Shown in pieces: positions 1 to 6,109 of a DNA stretch of 7,245 nucleotides. The translations under genes and the position numbers were made by a program. The stretch comes from UBA2402 sp037139735 (GTDB taxonomy: Bacteria; Planctomycetota; Phycisphaerae; Phycisphaerales; UBA1924). The notes under the pieces were generated by a model. That model was not told the origin of the DNA and made no database searches. It saw only the letters and a program-made list of their open reading frames with translations. Within the stretch, counting starts at the first letter, position 1; every line of letters starts with the position of its first letter. The DNA lies in contig JBAXFU010000130.1 in NCBI GenBank assembly GCA_037139735.1, forward strand, positions 1 to 7,245. Direction: 5' to 3'.

Positions 1-48
1 CCGCGGCCCCAGCCGGCTTACCCCGCGGCCCCAGCCGGCTTACCCCGC
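1..48. repeat. 22-bp tandem duplication over the dehydratase stop codon
   Basis: Two identical 22-bp units (1-22 and 23-44, beginning CCGCGGCCCC) are followed by four more matching bases (45-48). Each unit contains TTA, which is TAA on the minus strand. The inner copy (40-42) is the stop codon of the dehydratase gene, so the repeat covers its last codons and the bases just after it. Each unit also holds the palindrome AGCCGGCT. The array touches the window edge, so further copies outside cannot be excluded. Replication slippage is the simplest origin. Confidence 0.95.
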
Positions 49-561
49 TTGTTCGGCGACACCCGACATCCGCAGCAGCGTCTTGAACGTGCTGGAGAAG
101 ACGAAGTTCTCCTTGGGGAACTCCGTGCCGGCCATGTTCTGGTCGATGTGGCTGAACATGAGGTCGACCGAGCCGATCCGCACGGGCGGGGTCTCGGGCG
201 AGGCGGGATCGATGAGGTCCACGACGCCCGAGGTGCTCGCGCCGCTCGCGTCGAACTGGTTGATCGTCGCCGTGTAGCGGAGCGTGCAGCCGGGAACGGC
301 TTCGGCCGCGAACTCCGCCTTGCTCACCTTCGCGAGGATGACCTTCTCGCGGAATCCGCCCGCGTGGCCGCCGAGGATCCCCGCGGTCTGTGCCATCCCC
401 TCGATGATCAGCGAAGCCGGCATCAGCGGCATCGCGTCCCGTCCACCGGCGGCCGCGAAGTGGTCGTGCAGGTGCTCTTCCGCCATCGAGACGTTCTTCA
501 CCGCGACCATGCGGACGCGAGGAACCAGTTCGACGATGCGATCGATCCACATCCACCGCAT
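40..561 (-). CDS. FabA/FabZ-like (3R)-hydroxyacyl-ACP dehydratase
   Basis: A 173-residue hot-dog fold protein expected to dehydrate 3-hydroxyacyl-ACP to trans-2-enoyl-ACP in a cytoplasmic fatty-acid or related acyl pathway. The active-site region is visible: DHF with His34 as the catalytic histidine, MPAS at 47-50, and LIIEGMAQTAG at 51-61 with Glu54 in the catalytic acid position. Glutamate there is FabZ-type; FabA has Asp. The segment between HF and MP is about 11 residues, against about 5 in FabZ, so the active-site loop is longer than usual. Length is within the 140-175 residues usual for the family. The start is ATG at 561, backed by a strong Shine-Dalgarno 8 nt upstream. It follows an acyl carrier protein gene by 52 bp, so the two probably work as a pair, with partner genes (for example a ketosynthase) likely beyond the left edge. 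I do not assign fabA or fabZ because substrate and pathway cannot be read from the sequence. Confidence 0.88.
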   Translation of the reverse strand: MRWMWIDRIVELVPRVRMVAVKNVSMAEEHLHDHFAAAGGRDAMPLMPASLIIEGMAQTAGILGGHAGGFREKVILAKVSKAEFAAEAVPGCTLRYTATINQFDASGASTSGVVDLIDPASPETPPVRIGSVDLMFSHIDQNMAGTEFPKENFVFSSTFKTLLRMSGVAEQAG

Positions 562-569
562 GCGACGCG

Positions 570-575
570 CCTCCT
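570..575 (-). promoter_or_regulatory. Shine-Dalgarno of the dehydratase gene
   Basis: CCTCCT on the plus strand reads AGGAGG on the minus strand, 8 nt before the ATG at 561. It is a full consensus match and fixes the start codon. Confidence 0.85.
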
Positions 576-580
576 GAACT

Positions 581-613
581 CGCGGCCCGCCAATCGCGGC
601 CCGCCAATCGCGG
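581..613. repeat. 14-bp tandem duplication in the ACP-dehydratase gap
   Basis: Two identical 14-bp units, CGCGGCCCGCCAAT (581-594 and 595-608), are followed by five bases of a third (609-613). The array begins directly after the ACP stop codon (614-616, read on the minus strand) and fills 33 of the 52 bases between the ACP and dehydratase genes, ending 5 bp before the dehydratase Shine-Dalgarno. It shares the core CGCGGCCC with the 22-bp repeat at 1-48. It does not look like a terminator. Confidence 0.95.
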
Positions 614-1000
614 TCACTGCTTGGCGAGCTTGCCTTCGATGAAGCGAACCAGCGTCTCGACCGTGAAGAGCGTGCCGATGTTCTTCAGCACGGGATTGGA
701 CTCAAAGCCGCCGAAGTCGACGTGCGGCATGCGGCTCTTGAGCAGCGCGAGTCCCTCGGGCGTGACCTTGCCGGCTTGCACGTACCGCTGATCCTGAGCG
801 ATGTTCTCGGGGAAGAGCTCGCCCTGAGGGATCTTGATCCCGAAGGCCTGCTCGAGCTTGAAGACGATGTCGAGGAAGTCGATCGACTCGGCGCCCAGGT
901 CGGTGGTGAGCACCGACGTCATGGTCACCTCGTCGTCGTCCACCGCGAGGGCGTCGACGAGCACGGAACGGATCTTCGCGAAGATGTCATCACGGGTCAT
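614..1000 (-). CDS. acyl carrier protein with extended C-terminal half
   Basis: A 128-residue acyl carrier protein. Residues 1-58 match the ACP fold: helix I, then DLGAESIDFLDIVFKLE at 34-50, with Ser39 as the expected 4'-phosphopantetheine attachment site, then FGIKIP at 53-58. The C-terminal residues from about 110 (LFTVETLVRFIEGKLAK) match the last ACP helix. Between them, about 59-108, lies an insertion of roughly 45 residues where ordinary ACPs of 75-85 residues have a short helix III segment. It should carry acyl intermediates for the neighbouring dehydratase. The start is ATG at 1000; the Shine-Dalgarno there is weak, but this start gives a normal ACP N-terminus. The same frame stays open further upstream only as a shadow of the ThuA-DUF1080 gene. 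The gap to that gene is 80 bp with no convincing promoter or terminator. Ser39 lies in ESID rather than the usual DSLD, a mild variation seen in divergent ACPs. Confidence 0.88.
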   Translation of the reverse strand: MTRDDIFAKIRSVLVDALAVDDDEVTMTSVLTTDLGAESIDFLDIVFKLEQAFGIKIPQGELFPENIAQDQRYVQAGKVTPEGLALLKSRMPHVDFGGFESNPVLKNIGTLFTVETLVRFIEGKLAKQ

Positions 1001-1080
1001 GGCGGTCGGGATCCACGGTCGGGGAATGGAAGGGTTCTCGGAGAGCCGCAACGATAGGCCGTCCGGCTTGCCCTTTCGCG

Positions 1081-2541
1081 TCACTTCAGCCGACGCACCT
1101 TGATGTTGCGGAAAGCCACGTCGTCGCCGTGATCCTGCAGGCAGATGTGCCCCGAGGCGGTGGTGCCGTAGGTGGGCATCGACGGCCACTTGCTCTTCTT
1201 CCACGCGTCCTTGTACTCGTCGCTCGCGGTGTCGATGTCGACCACCTTGATGCCGTTGAGGAAGTGCTGGAGCCGGGTGCCCTTCGCGACCACGCGGGCG
1301 TGGTTCCACTCGCCCGCGGGCCGTGCCACGTCCGCGGCGCACGGAATGATGTCGTAGAGCGTGCCCGCCCGGGTCTGGGGCTTCTTGCCGTCCGGATGGC
1401 CCGCGTCGTCGAGCACCTGCATCTCGGGACCCGTGAGCCACGGATAGTCGTGCTTCTCGTCGCAGCGGTACATGATGCCGCTGTTGGCCCCCGGCGCCGC
1501 CTTCCAGTCGCACGCGAACTCGAAGTCCGCGTACTCCTCGGCGGTCGCCAGGTCGCCGCCGCCCCCCTTGGACTGCACCCGGAGTTCGCCGTCGGCGATC
1601 GTCCAGCCCTTCCCGGGCATCGCCTGCTTGCGGAACCCTCGCAGGCCCGTCGCCGACGTCCCGTCGAACAGCAGCGTCCACCCGGCCGCCTGCTCCTGGG
1701 CGCTGAGCGTGTTGTGGCGGCGAACATCCTGCCAGGTCGGTCCGAGCGTCACCTCGCCGGTGGCGGCCCATTCCGCGCCCCGGGCGATGAACGTGCGGAA
1801 CTGAGGGTCGCACACGGTGCCCTTGGTCTCGATGGCGTTCTCCCAGACGTGGCCCAGCGGCGTCGCGAAGACGCGTCCTTTGCCGTACGAGAGCGTGAAG
1901 CCCATCGGCTCGTCCTTGCCCGTGCCGCCCGTGGCCTTGTCCGAGAAGGCCTTGGCGAGCAGCGTGTACTCGGCGTGCTGGCTGTTGACCAGGTTGTGGT
2001 AGAGTTCGTCCTTGTGCCGCGTGATGGCGGGCATGCCCTTCGTGATCGGGTGACCTGGATCGGTCCAGGTCACGTCGAAGGCGTGATACTGGCCGTGACC
2101 GGTGCCGTCCCGCCACATCAGGCCCAGCATTCGCTCGTACTCCGCCCATCCCTTGAAGGCGTTGTTCGCCGAGTGGATCGCCACCACGCCAGTTCCGCCC
2201 TTCACCGCCGCCTCGAAGTTGCGGTCCGCCGATTCGCCCCAACGCTTCGACGCCTGCATGTCGTTGTAGTCGAGGACGAAGACCTGATACGCCGACACCG
2301 CCGCGGCGTCGGCCAGCGTGGCCGCGGGATCGTCGGTGATCGTCACCTCGAAGCGGCCCGTCGCCTCGAGCGTCTCCGCGTGCACGCGGCTCGTGTACTT
2401 CCAGTTGTGATTGTTGTGGCCGGTGATGAGGAGGGCCTTGATCGGCGAGGACGTGCCCGAAGAGGCGTTCTCCGCGCCCGCGGCAAGTCCCAGGGAGCAG
2501 GCGGCCGCCGCGGCGAGGAACGTCGAGACGATGGAGGTCAT
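1081..2541 (-). CDS. secreted ThuA-like / DUF1080 fusion protein
   Basis: A 486-residue two-domain protein. Residues 1-23 form a signal peptide (hydrophobic core 8-22, probable cleavage after AGA at 21-23). Residues about 33-255 resemble the ThuA/trehalose-utilisation family, a class I glutamine-amidotransferase-like fold (KALLITGHNNHNWKYT at 35-50, VVAIHSANNAF at 119-129, PLGHVWEN at 228-235). Residues about 285-484 are DUF1080, also called the 3-keto-disaccharide hydrolase domain (GWTLLFDG at 287-294, NSGIMYRC at 353-360, GEWNHARVVAKG at 410-421, GHICLQDHGDDVAFRNIKV at 464-482). A role in breaking down sugars or oxidised disaccharides outside the cytoplasm is inferred from these families; no substrate can be assigned. 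Such fusions are frequent in Planctomycetes and Bacteroidetes. ATG at 2541 is preceded by AGGGAA at a good distance. An alternative ATG at 2583 adds 14 residues with three arginines, giving the positively charged n-region that the shorter form lacks, so the start is not certain. Confidence 0.85.
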   Translation of the reverse strand: MTSIVSTFLAAAAACSLGLAAGAENASSGTSSPIKALLITGHNNHNWKYTSRVHAETLEATGRFEVTITDDPAATLADAAAVSAYQVFVLDYNDMQASKRWGESADRNFEAAVKGGTGVVAIHSANNAFKGWAEYERMLGLMWRDGTGHGQYHAFDVTWTDPGHPITKGMPAITRHKDELYHNLVNSQHAEYTLLAKAFSDKATGGTGKDEPMGFTLSYGKGRVFATPLGHVWENAIETKGTVCDPQFRTFIARGAEWAATGEVTLGPTWQDVRRHNTLSAQEQAAGWTLLFDGTSATGLRGFRKQAMPGKGWTIADGELRVQSKGGGGDLATAEEYADFEFACDWKAAPGANSGIMYRCDEKHDYPWLTGPEMQVLDDAGHPDGKKPQTRAGTLYDIIPCAADVARPAGEWNHARVVAKGTRLQHFLNGIKVVDIDTASDEYKDAWKKSKWPSMPTYGTTASGHICLQDHGDDVAFRNIKVRRLK

Positions 2542-2548
2542 GCGGTGA

Positions 2549-2554
2549 TTCCCT
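2549..2554 (-). promoter_or_regulatory. Shine-Dalgarno of the ThuA-DUF1080 gene
   Basis: TTCCCT on the plus strand reads AGGGAA on the minus strand, 7 nt before ATG 2541. It favours that start over the upstream ATG at 2583, which has no comparable site. Confidence 0.5.
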
Positions 2555-2603
2555 GAAGGTGTCGGACGAGGCGGGCGGCGCATGCCGCCGTTCGGTCGTG
2601 GGC

Positions 2604-2609
2604 ATTATT
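2604..2609 (-). promoter_or_regulatory. possible -10 element for the ThuA-DUF1080 gene
   Basis: ATTATT on the plus strand reads AATAAT on the minus strand, a 5/6 match to TATAAT and the most AT-rich spot in the divergent gap. A transcript would start near 2597 and have a leader of about 56 nt to ATG 2541. No good -35 hexamer is seen at 16-18 bp, so this is a weak call. Confidence 0.35.
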
Positions 2610-2657
2610 GCGCGTCCGTCGGGCTCGCCGCGACGAAAGTGCGTCGAGGGTCGTCGC

Positions 2658-2663
2658 TACACT
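2658..2663 (+). promoter_or_regulatory. possible -10 element, leaderless start of the M28 gene
   Basis: TACACT lies 5 bp before the ATG at 2669. A transcript starting 6-7 bp after a -10 box would begin at or next to the A of that ATG, giving a leaderless mRNA. There is no Shine-Dalgarno in front of the ATG, which fits. The -35 region is not recognisable. Confidence 0.4.
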
Positions 2664-2668
2664 CGGCC

Positions 2669-4075
2669 ATGATGATGCTGTCGCTCGCGGTGCTCCTCTC
2701 GCTGGGGTCGGTCGGCGTCGACGGCCCCGTTCCCGGCGTTCGGGCGTGGCTCGCCGAGGTGAGTGCGGATCGCCTGATCGGCGATGTCCGCGCCCTCGAG
2801 GGATTCGGCACCCGTCACCTGCTCTCGAGCGGCCAGACGCCCGGCCGAGGCATCGATGCCGCGGCCGACTGGATCAAGCGATCCCTCGACACGACGCCGC
2901 GGACCAGTCCGCCCCTGGAAACCCGCATCGAGTCGTTCGACGTGCCGCCGGGGGTGCGCGTGCCGGGCGGCGCGAGGGTTCGCAACGTGGTGGCGGTGAT
3001 GCCGGGGACGATGAAGGAGGCCGCGAGCCGCGCGTACTACGTGGTGGGGCACTACGACAGCCGCAACGCCGACGTGATGGACGCGAGCGGTCCGGCGCCC
3101 GGCGCCAATGACGACGCCTCCGGCACCGTGCTGGTCATGGAGCTGGCCCGGATCGTCGCGCTGCGGCCGCTGGAGTCGACGGTGGTCTTCCTCTGCACCT
3201 CCGGCGAGGAGCAGGGGTTGCTCGGCGCCGCGGCGCACGCCCAGAACATCGCGTCGACCTCGCCGTATGTCGTCATGGGCGTCCTGAACAACGACATCGT
3301 GGGCGATCCGTCTCCCGCCGCTCGAGCGATCGACCCGAACTCGTGGCCGCAAGGCGCACCACCGTCCGACGACGCCGTGCGGGCGGCGCAGGGGCCCGAC
3401 CCCCGTCGGGTGGTCCGAGTCTTTTCGGAAGGGCTTCCCCGACGGCCCGGCGCGGCGGATCTGGCGACCATCCGATCCCTCTCGGCCGAGAACGACTCGC
3501 CCAGCCGGCAGCTGGCGAGATTCATCGCCTTCGTCACCGCCCGCGAGGGACTGGCCGTGGAGCCCACGCTCGTCTTCCGGCAGGATCGATTCCTGCGAGG
3601 CGGCGACCACGCGGCCTTCAACGACGCCGGATTCCCGGCGGTGCGATTCACCACGCTTCACGAGGAGTATTCGCGTCAGCACGTGGGCGTGGAACGCCGC
3701 GAGGACGGCGAGCACGGGGACGTCTCGCGGTTCGTCGACGCCGGCTACCTGGCCGACGTCGCCAGGGTCAATCTCGCCGCGCTCGTGCACGCGGCCAACG
3801 CGCCCCGTCCGCCGCTCAACGCCCGCATCATCACCGCGTCGCTCGACTCGACGACGCAACTGGCGTGGACGGCCCCTCCCGAGCCCGACGTGGCCGGGTA
3901 TGAAGTGGTCTGGCGAGCGACGACGGACTGGCAGTGGCGTCATTCCCTCGACGTCGGCGCCGCCACCTCGGTGCGTCTGCCCCTCAACAAGGACAACGTC
4001 TTCATCGGCGTGCGGGCGTACGACCGCGACGGCTATCGCAGTCCCGTGGCGTTCGCCGCGGCGGCGAAGGAATGA
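2669..4075 (+). CDS. secreted M28-family metallopeptidase with FN3-like domain
   Basis: A 468-residue protein. Residues 1-19 look like a signal peptide without a charged n-region, and the sequence opens with three consecutive methionines. The M28 zinc-peptidase domain spans about 30-375. Its expected di-zinc site is visible: GHYDS with His128 (and Asp130), GANDDASG at 145-152 with the bridging Asp at 148 or 149, SGEEQG at 178-183 with Glu180 (general base) and Glu181 (metal ligand), NNDIVG with Asp209, and a final histidine, probably His338 in the YSRQH segment (His331 is the alternative). Family members remove N-terminal amino acids or act as carboxypeptidases; the substrate is unknown. Residues about 379-468 form a fibronectin type III-like domain (QLAWTAPPEPDVAGYEVVW at 397-415, FIGVRAYDRDGYRSP at 445-459), common in extracellular enzymes. 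ATG 2669 was chosen for signal-peptide position and the -10-like box before it. An in-frame ATG at 2582 would add 29 residues including KVRR, but would contain the promoter candidate. Confidence 0.88.
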   Translation: MMMLSLAVLLSLGSVGVDGPVPGVRAWLAEVSADRLIGDVRALEGFGTRHLLSSGQTPGRGIDAAADWIKRSLDTTPRTSPPLETRIESFDVPPGVRVPGGARVRNVVAVMPGTMKEAASRAYYVVGHYDSRNADVMDASGPAPGANDDASGTVLVMELARIVALRPLESTVVFLCTSGEEQGLLGAAAHAQNIASTSPYVVMGVLNNDIVGDPSPAARAIDPNSWPQGAPPSDDAVRAAQGPDPRRVVRVFSEGLPRRPGAADLATIRSLSAENDSPSRQLARFIAFVTAREGLAVEPTLVFRQDRFLRGGDHAAFNDAGFPAVRFTTLHEEYSRQHVGVERREDGEHGDVSRFVDAGYLADVARVNLAALVHAANAPRPPLNARIITASLDSTTQLAWTAPPEPDVAGYEVVWRATTDWQWRHSLDVGAATSVRLPLNKDNVFIGVRAYDRDGYRSPVAFAAAAKE

Positions 4076-4156
4076 AAGGGCCGCCGGCGCGGGGGGCGAC
4101 GCGGTGGCGAGCCCGGCGTCAGGCGGCGCGAAGGGTGGGCGTCGTCGTGTCGGGGT

Positions 4157-5101
4157 TCAGCGGCCGAGCACCACGGACTTGGCGGGCGTCGGCGCGGCCG
4201 CGTCGGGCGTGATCTCGATGACCTTGGGCTTGGGCGCGGGCTTGGCGAGCAGGTCGCGAGCGTCGATGTCGACCTTGGCGCGGTCCTCGTAACGGACCGC
4301 GTTCGAGGCCTGGCCGAGCAGTTCGAGCCTCGCCTCCTGCTTGGCGCGGATGTCGGCAAAGCGGCCCGCGAGCTGGTCGAGGCTTCCGGCCTCGTAGCGA
4401 CTCTGCTCGTCGAGCGTCTGCTGACGCTTCTCCATGACCGCGATCAGGCGATCGTTGCGGGCGATGGAGTCGACCTGGCGGTCCATCTGCCACATCTGCG
4501 CCTGGAACTCCTGATGCTCGTTGCCCAGTTGCTCGGAGAGTTGGGCCAGCCGCGACTCCTGCTGGGCGAGGTACGCGAGATCTCGCTCGATCTCGCCGAT
4601 GCGGCCGGAATACGCGGCACGAACCTGCTGGATCTGCGTCGAACGCGCGACGGCCTGCCGCAGATCCAGCGACTCGCCGTTGAAGACCACGCGGATGACG
4701 TGCGGCGAGGCGTCGCCGCCCTCGGAGGCGAGGGAGACCGAGGCCTGCGTCGCATGGGCCTTGGTCAGGAGGTCCTGCATCTGCGCGTGGTCGTCGATGG
4801 CCAGGCCCACCACTCGCTCGGACACGGCCTGCTCGCGCTTGAGTTGCGAGATCTGCTGACGCACTTCGGCCAGGTCGCCCCGGACCTCGGCGATCCGCGT
4901 GGGGTACTCCCCTTCGAGCTGCCGCATCTGCATGCGGAGGGCGACGGGATCCTCGATGGCCCCGTCGATCTTCGAGTTGATCATGCTGCGGAACTGGGTG
5001 AAGAGCGCGCCGAGCCGCTCGGGGCCGGCCACGAGCGCGGCGGTGCCGCCGACCAGGCCGGCGATGACGGCGTAACGGACGAGGTGCTTGCCGCACGACA
5101 T
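4157..5101 (-). CDS. membrane-anchored coiled-coil protein, PspA-like first helix
   Basis: A 314-residue protein that I cannot name. Residues 1-9 are short and basic, and about 10-26 form a single hydrophobic segment rich in Gly and Ala (membrane anchor or uncleaved signal). Most of residues 55-115 and 148-265 are predicted alpha-helical coiled coil, rich in Gln, Glu, Arg and Leu. They flank a short non-helical stretch, VIRVVFNGESLDL at 135-147, that looks like beta strands. The tail 286-314 is rich in Pro, Ala and Lys and probably disordered. Residues about 38-90 follow the pattern at the start of PspA/Vipp1 proteins: an INSKIDGAIEDP motif at 41-52, then a long helix with a regularly spaced ExxxxxRxxxAEVR register. 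That similarity is from memory of the family and is not proof of homology. The start at ATG 5101 has a GGAG Shine-Dalgarno 8 nt upstream; a longer in-frame start at 5176 would only add a basic leader. It converges on the peptidase gene and diverges from the sigma factor gene. Confidence 0.75.
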   Translation of the reverse strand: MSCGKHLVRYAVIAGLVGGTAALVAGPERLGALFTQFRSMINSKIDGAIEDPVALRMQMRQLEGEYPTRIAEVRGDLAEVRQQISQLKREQAVSERVVGLAIDDHAQMQDLLTKAHATQASVSLASEGGDASPHVIRVVFNGESLDLRQAVARSTQIQQVRAAYSGRIGEIERDLAYLAQQESRLAQLSEQLGNEHQEFQAQMWQMDRQVDSIARNDRLIAVMEKRQQTLDEQSRYEAGSLDQLAGRFADIRAKQEARLELLGQASNAVRYEDRAKVDIDARDLLAKPAPKPKVIEITPDAAAPTPAKSVVLGR

Positions 5102-5109
5102 GGGTGGAT

Positions 5110-5113
5110 CTCC
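5110..5113 (-). promoter_or_regulatory. Shine-Dalgarno of the coiled-coil gene
   Basis: CTCC on the plus strand reads GGAG on the minus strand, 8 nt before ATG 5101. This decides for that start over ATG 5176. Confidence 0.55.
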
Positions 5114-5267
5114 AGGACGCCGCCTTCCGCTTGTTCCCGGGCGTCGCGACACACGCGCGATCCGCCGCCGCGTCACGTCCGGAAGAGGCGTCGCGGGGTT
5201 CTTGGGGAAACCCGTCGATCGGTTTCACCAACCAGACGCCCGGGATCGACTCGCCCGTGACGTCCCG

Positions 5268-5293
5268 CGACGTCGGAGTGATCCTCCACGTCG
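5268..5293. promoter_or_regulatory. bulged inverted repeat, operator candidate
   Basis: The left arm CGACGTCGGAG (5268-5278) and right arm CTCCACGTCG (5284-5293) pair over 10 bp when C5274 is left out, around a TGATC centre (5279-5283). The octamer ACGTCGGA also occurs as a direct repeat at 5270-5277 and 5288-5295, and GACGTC occurs at 5259-5264 and 5269-5274. The element covers the expected -35 area and ends 3 bp before the -10-like TAAAGT, so a DNA-binding site is more likely than an RNA hairpin. The binding protein is unknown; it could act on either divergent gene. Confidence 0.4.
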
Positions 5294-5296
5294 GAA

Positions 5297-5302
5297 TAAA
5301 GT
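5297..5302 (+). promoter_or_regulatory. possible -10 element, leaderless start of the sigma gene
   Basis: TAAAGT lies in an AT-rich patch (AATAAAGTAA) 6 bp before ATG 5309. Transcription 6-7 bp after it would begin at the start codon. No good Shine-Dalgarno precedes the ATG. No standard -35 is evident; the inverted repeat occupies that position. Confidence 0.4.
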
Positions 5303-5308
5303 AACGGC

Positions 5309-6073
5309 ATGCTCACGCCCCTGACCACCGGCTTCGTCAAGCGCCTGCGATCCAACGATCAAGCGGCGTGGTTCGAGCTGTGGGAGGTCTTCGGCCCCGT
5401 CGTTCGGGCCCAACTCTCGAAGTGGGGCAAGGGACGCATCGGCGTCGAGACCGTCCGGGACCTGTCGCAGGAGACGCTCGCCGCCCTCTCGGAGTCGATC
5501 GATCGCTACGACCCCGCCCGCGGGGCCCGGTTTTCCACGTGGCTGCTCGCCATCGCCCGGCATGTGCTCAGCGACGAACTCGACCGGCGGGGGGCGAGCA
5601 AGCGGGGCGGTTCGCGCAAGGCGTCGTCCCTCGAGGAGGAGTGGATGGCCGCCGCCCCGGGCGTCGCCGTCGACGCCCAGTACGAACAGCAGGTCTTCGC
5701 GGCCAAGGTCGTCGCGGCCGTGGTCGCCGCCGGCAAGGAGGCCGACTTCACCGACTTTTCCATCTACACCATGCGCGTGCTCGAGGGAAAGCCCGGCAAG
5801 GATGTCGCGTCGGCCCTGGGCATCAGCGAGCCCACGGTGAGCCGTCGCGCCGCTCGCGTGCGGGAGATCCTCCGGGGCAAGCTCGCCGACGTCATTCGGA
5901 CCTACTCGTTCACGCAGGAGGAACTCGACGAGGCCGCGCGAAACGGAATCGACCTGACTCCCAAACAGGATGCGGTCGCCGCCGACGATCAGCTCTTCGA
6001 CGAGGCCGTGGCCGAGATCCATCACCGGCAGGCCGAGTTGCGAAGGGCCGACCAGTCCGCCCGGCTCGAGTGA
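5309..6073 (+). CDS. sigma-70 family (ECF-like) RNA polymerase sigma factor
   Basis: A 254-residue sigma factor with regions 2 and 4 and no recognisable regions 1 or 3. Region 2 spans about 14-95: RDLSQETLAALSESIDRYDP at 50-69 and FSTWLLAIARHVLSDELDRR at 75-94, the core-binding and -10-recognition helices. A linker of about 55 residues follows. Region 4 covers about 150-196 with a helix-turn-helix at 164-185 (GKDVASALGISEPTVSRRAARV at 163-184) for -35 recognition. A tail of about 58 residues (197-254) goes beyond normal ECF factors of 170-200 residues. The first half of the acidic DAED motif before LxQET is replaced by T48-V49-R50-D51. The kinase gene starts 36 bp downstream on the same strand, so co-transcription is likely, and there is no anti-sigma gene in view. 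The start at ATG 5309 is supported by the -10-like TAAAGT just upstream and by the fit to region 2. Which genes it controls is unknown. Confidence 0.9.
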   Translation: MLTPLTTGFVKRLRSNDQAAWFELWEVFGPVVRAQLSKWGKGRIGVETVRDLSQETLAALSESIDRYDPARGARFSTWLLAIARHVLSDELDRRGASKRGGSRKASSLEEEWMAAAPGVAVDAQYEQQVFAAKVVAAVVAAGKEADFTDFSIYTMRVLEGKPGKDVASALGISEPTVSRRAARVREILRGKLADVIRTYSFTQEELDEAARNGIDLTPKQDAVAADDQLFDEAVAEIHHRQAELRRADQSARLE

Positions 6074-6095
6074 TGTCGCGGTGCCCCGCCCCGAC

Positions 6096-6099
6096 GGAG
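6096..6099 (+). promoter_or_regulatory. Shine-Dalgarno of the kinase gene
   Basis: GGAG lies 10 nt before ATG 6110, in the 36-bp gap after the sigma gene. Spacing is slightly long but workable. No other start is available in this frame nearby. Confidence 0.45.
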
Positions 6100-6109
6100 T
6101 CCTGTTGCC

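Noticed and set aside
1001..1080. Possible terminator or promoter between the ThuA-DUF1080 and ACP genes
   Set aside because: Only a 4-bp GCCG/CGGC stem without T-tract, and a TTGCGG hexamer without a matching -10 at normal spacing.
2513..2541. Lipoprotein signal in the ThuA-DUF1080 protein (Cys15)
   Set aside because: The residues before the cysteine are all alanine, without Leu at -3, and a better signal peptidase I site (AGA, 21-23) follows.
1129..2556. A 475-codon plus-strand frame opposite the ThuA-DUF1080 gene
   Set aside because: No domain or signal; rich in Arg, Val and Ala as expected for a GC-rich shadow of a real gene.
1001..2605. Upstream extension of the ACP frame through the ThuA-DUF1080 gene (663 codons in all)
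   Set aside because: Only the last 128 codons look like protein of a known family. The rest is an arginine-rich off-frame reading of the ThuA-DUF1080 gene.
2657..3943. A 428-codon minus-strand frame opposite the M28 peptidase
   Set aside because: No motif; the opposite strand has all M28 metal-binding motifs.
4076..4156. Possible bidirectional terminator between the convergent peptidase and coiled-coil genes
   Set aside because: The 81 bp are GC-rich with many short GC runs, but I found no stem with a clear loop and T-tract on either strand.
6071..6075. TGATG stop-start overlap at the end of the sigma gene
   Set aside because: The ATG at 6073 is not in the kinase frame and leads into an arginine-rich shadow frame; the kinase starts at 6110.
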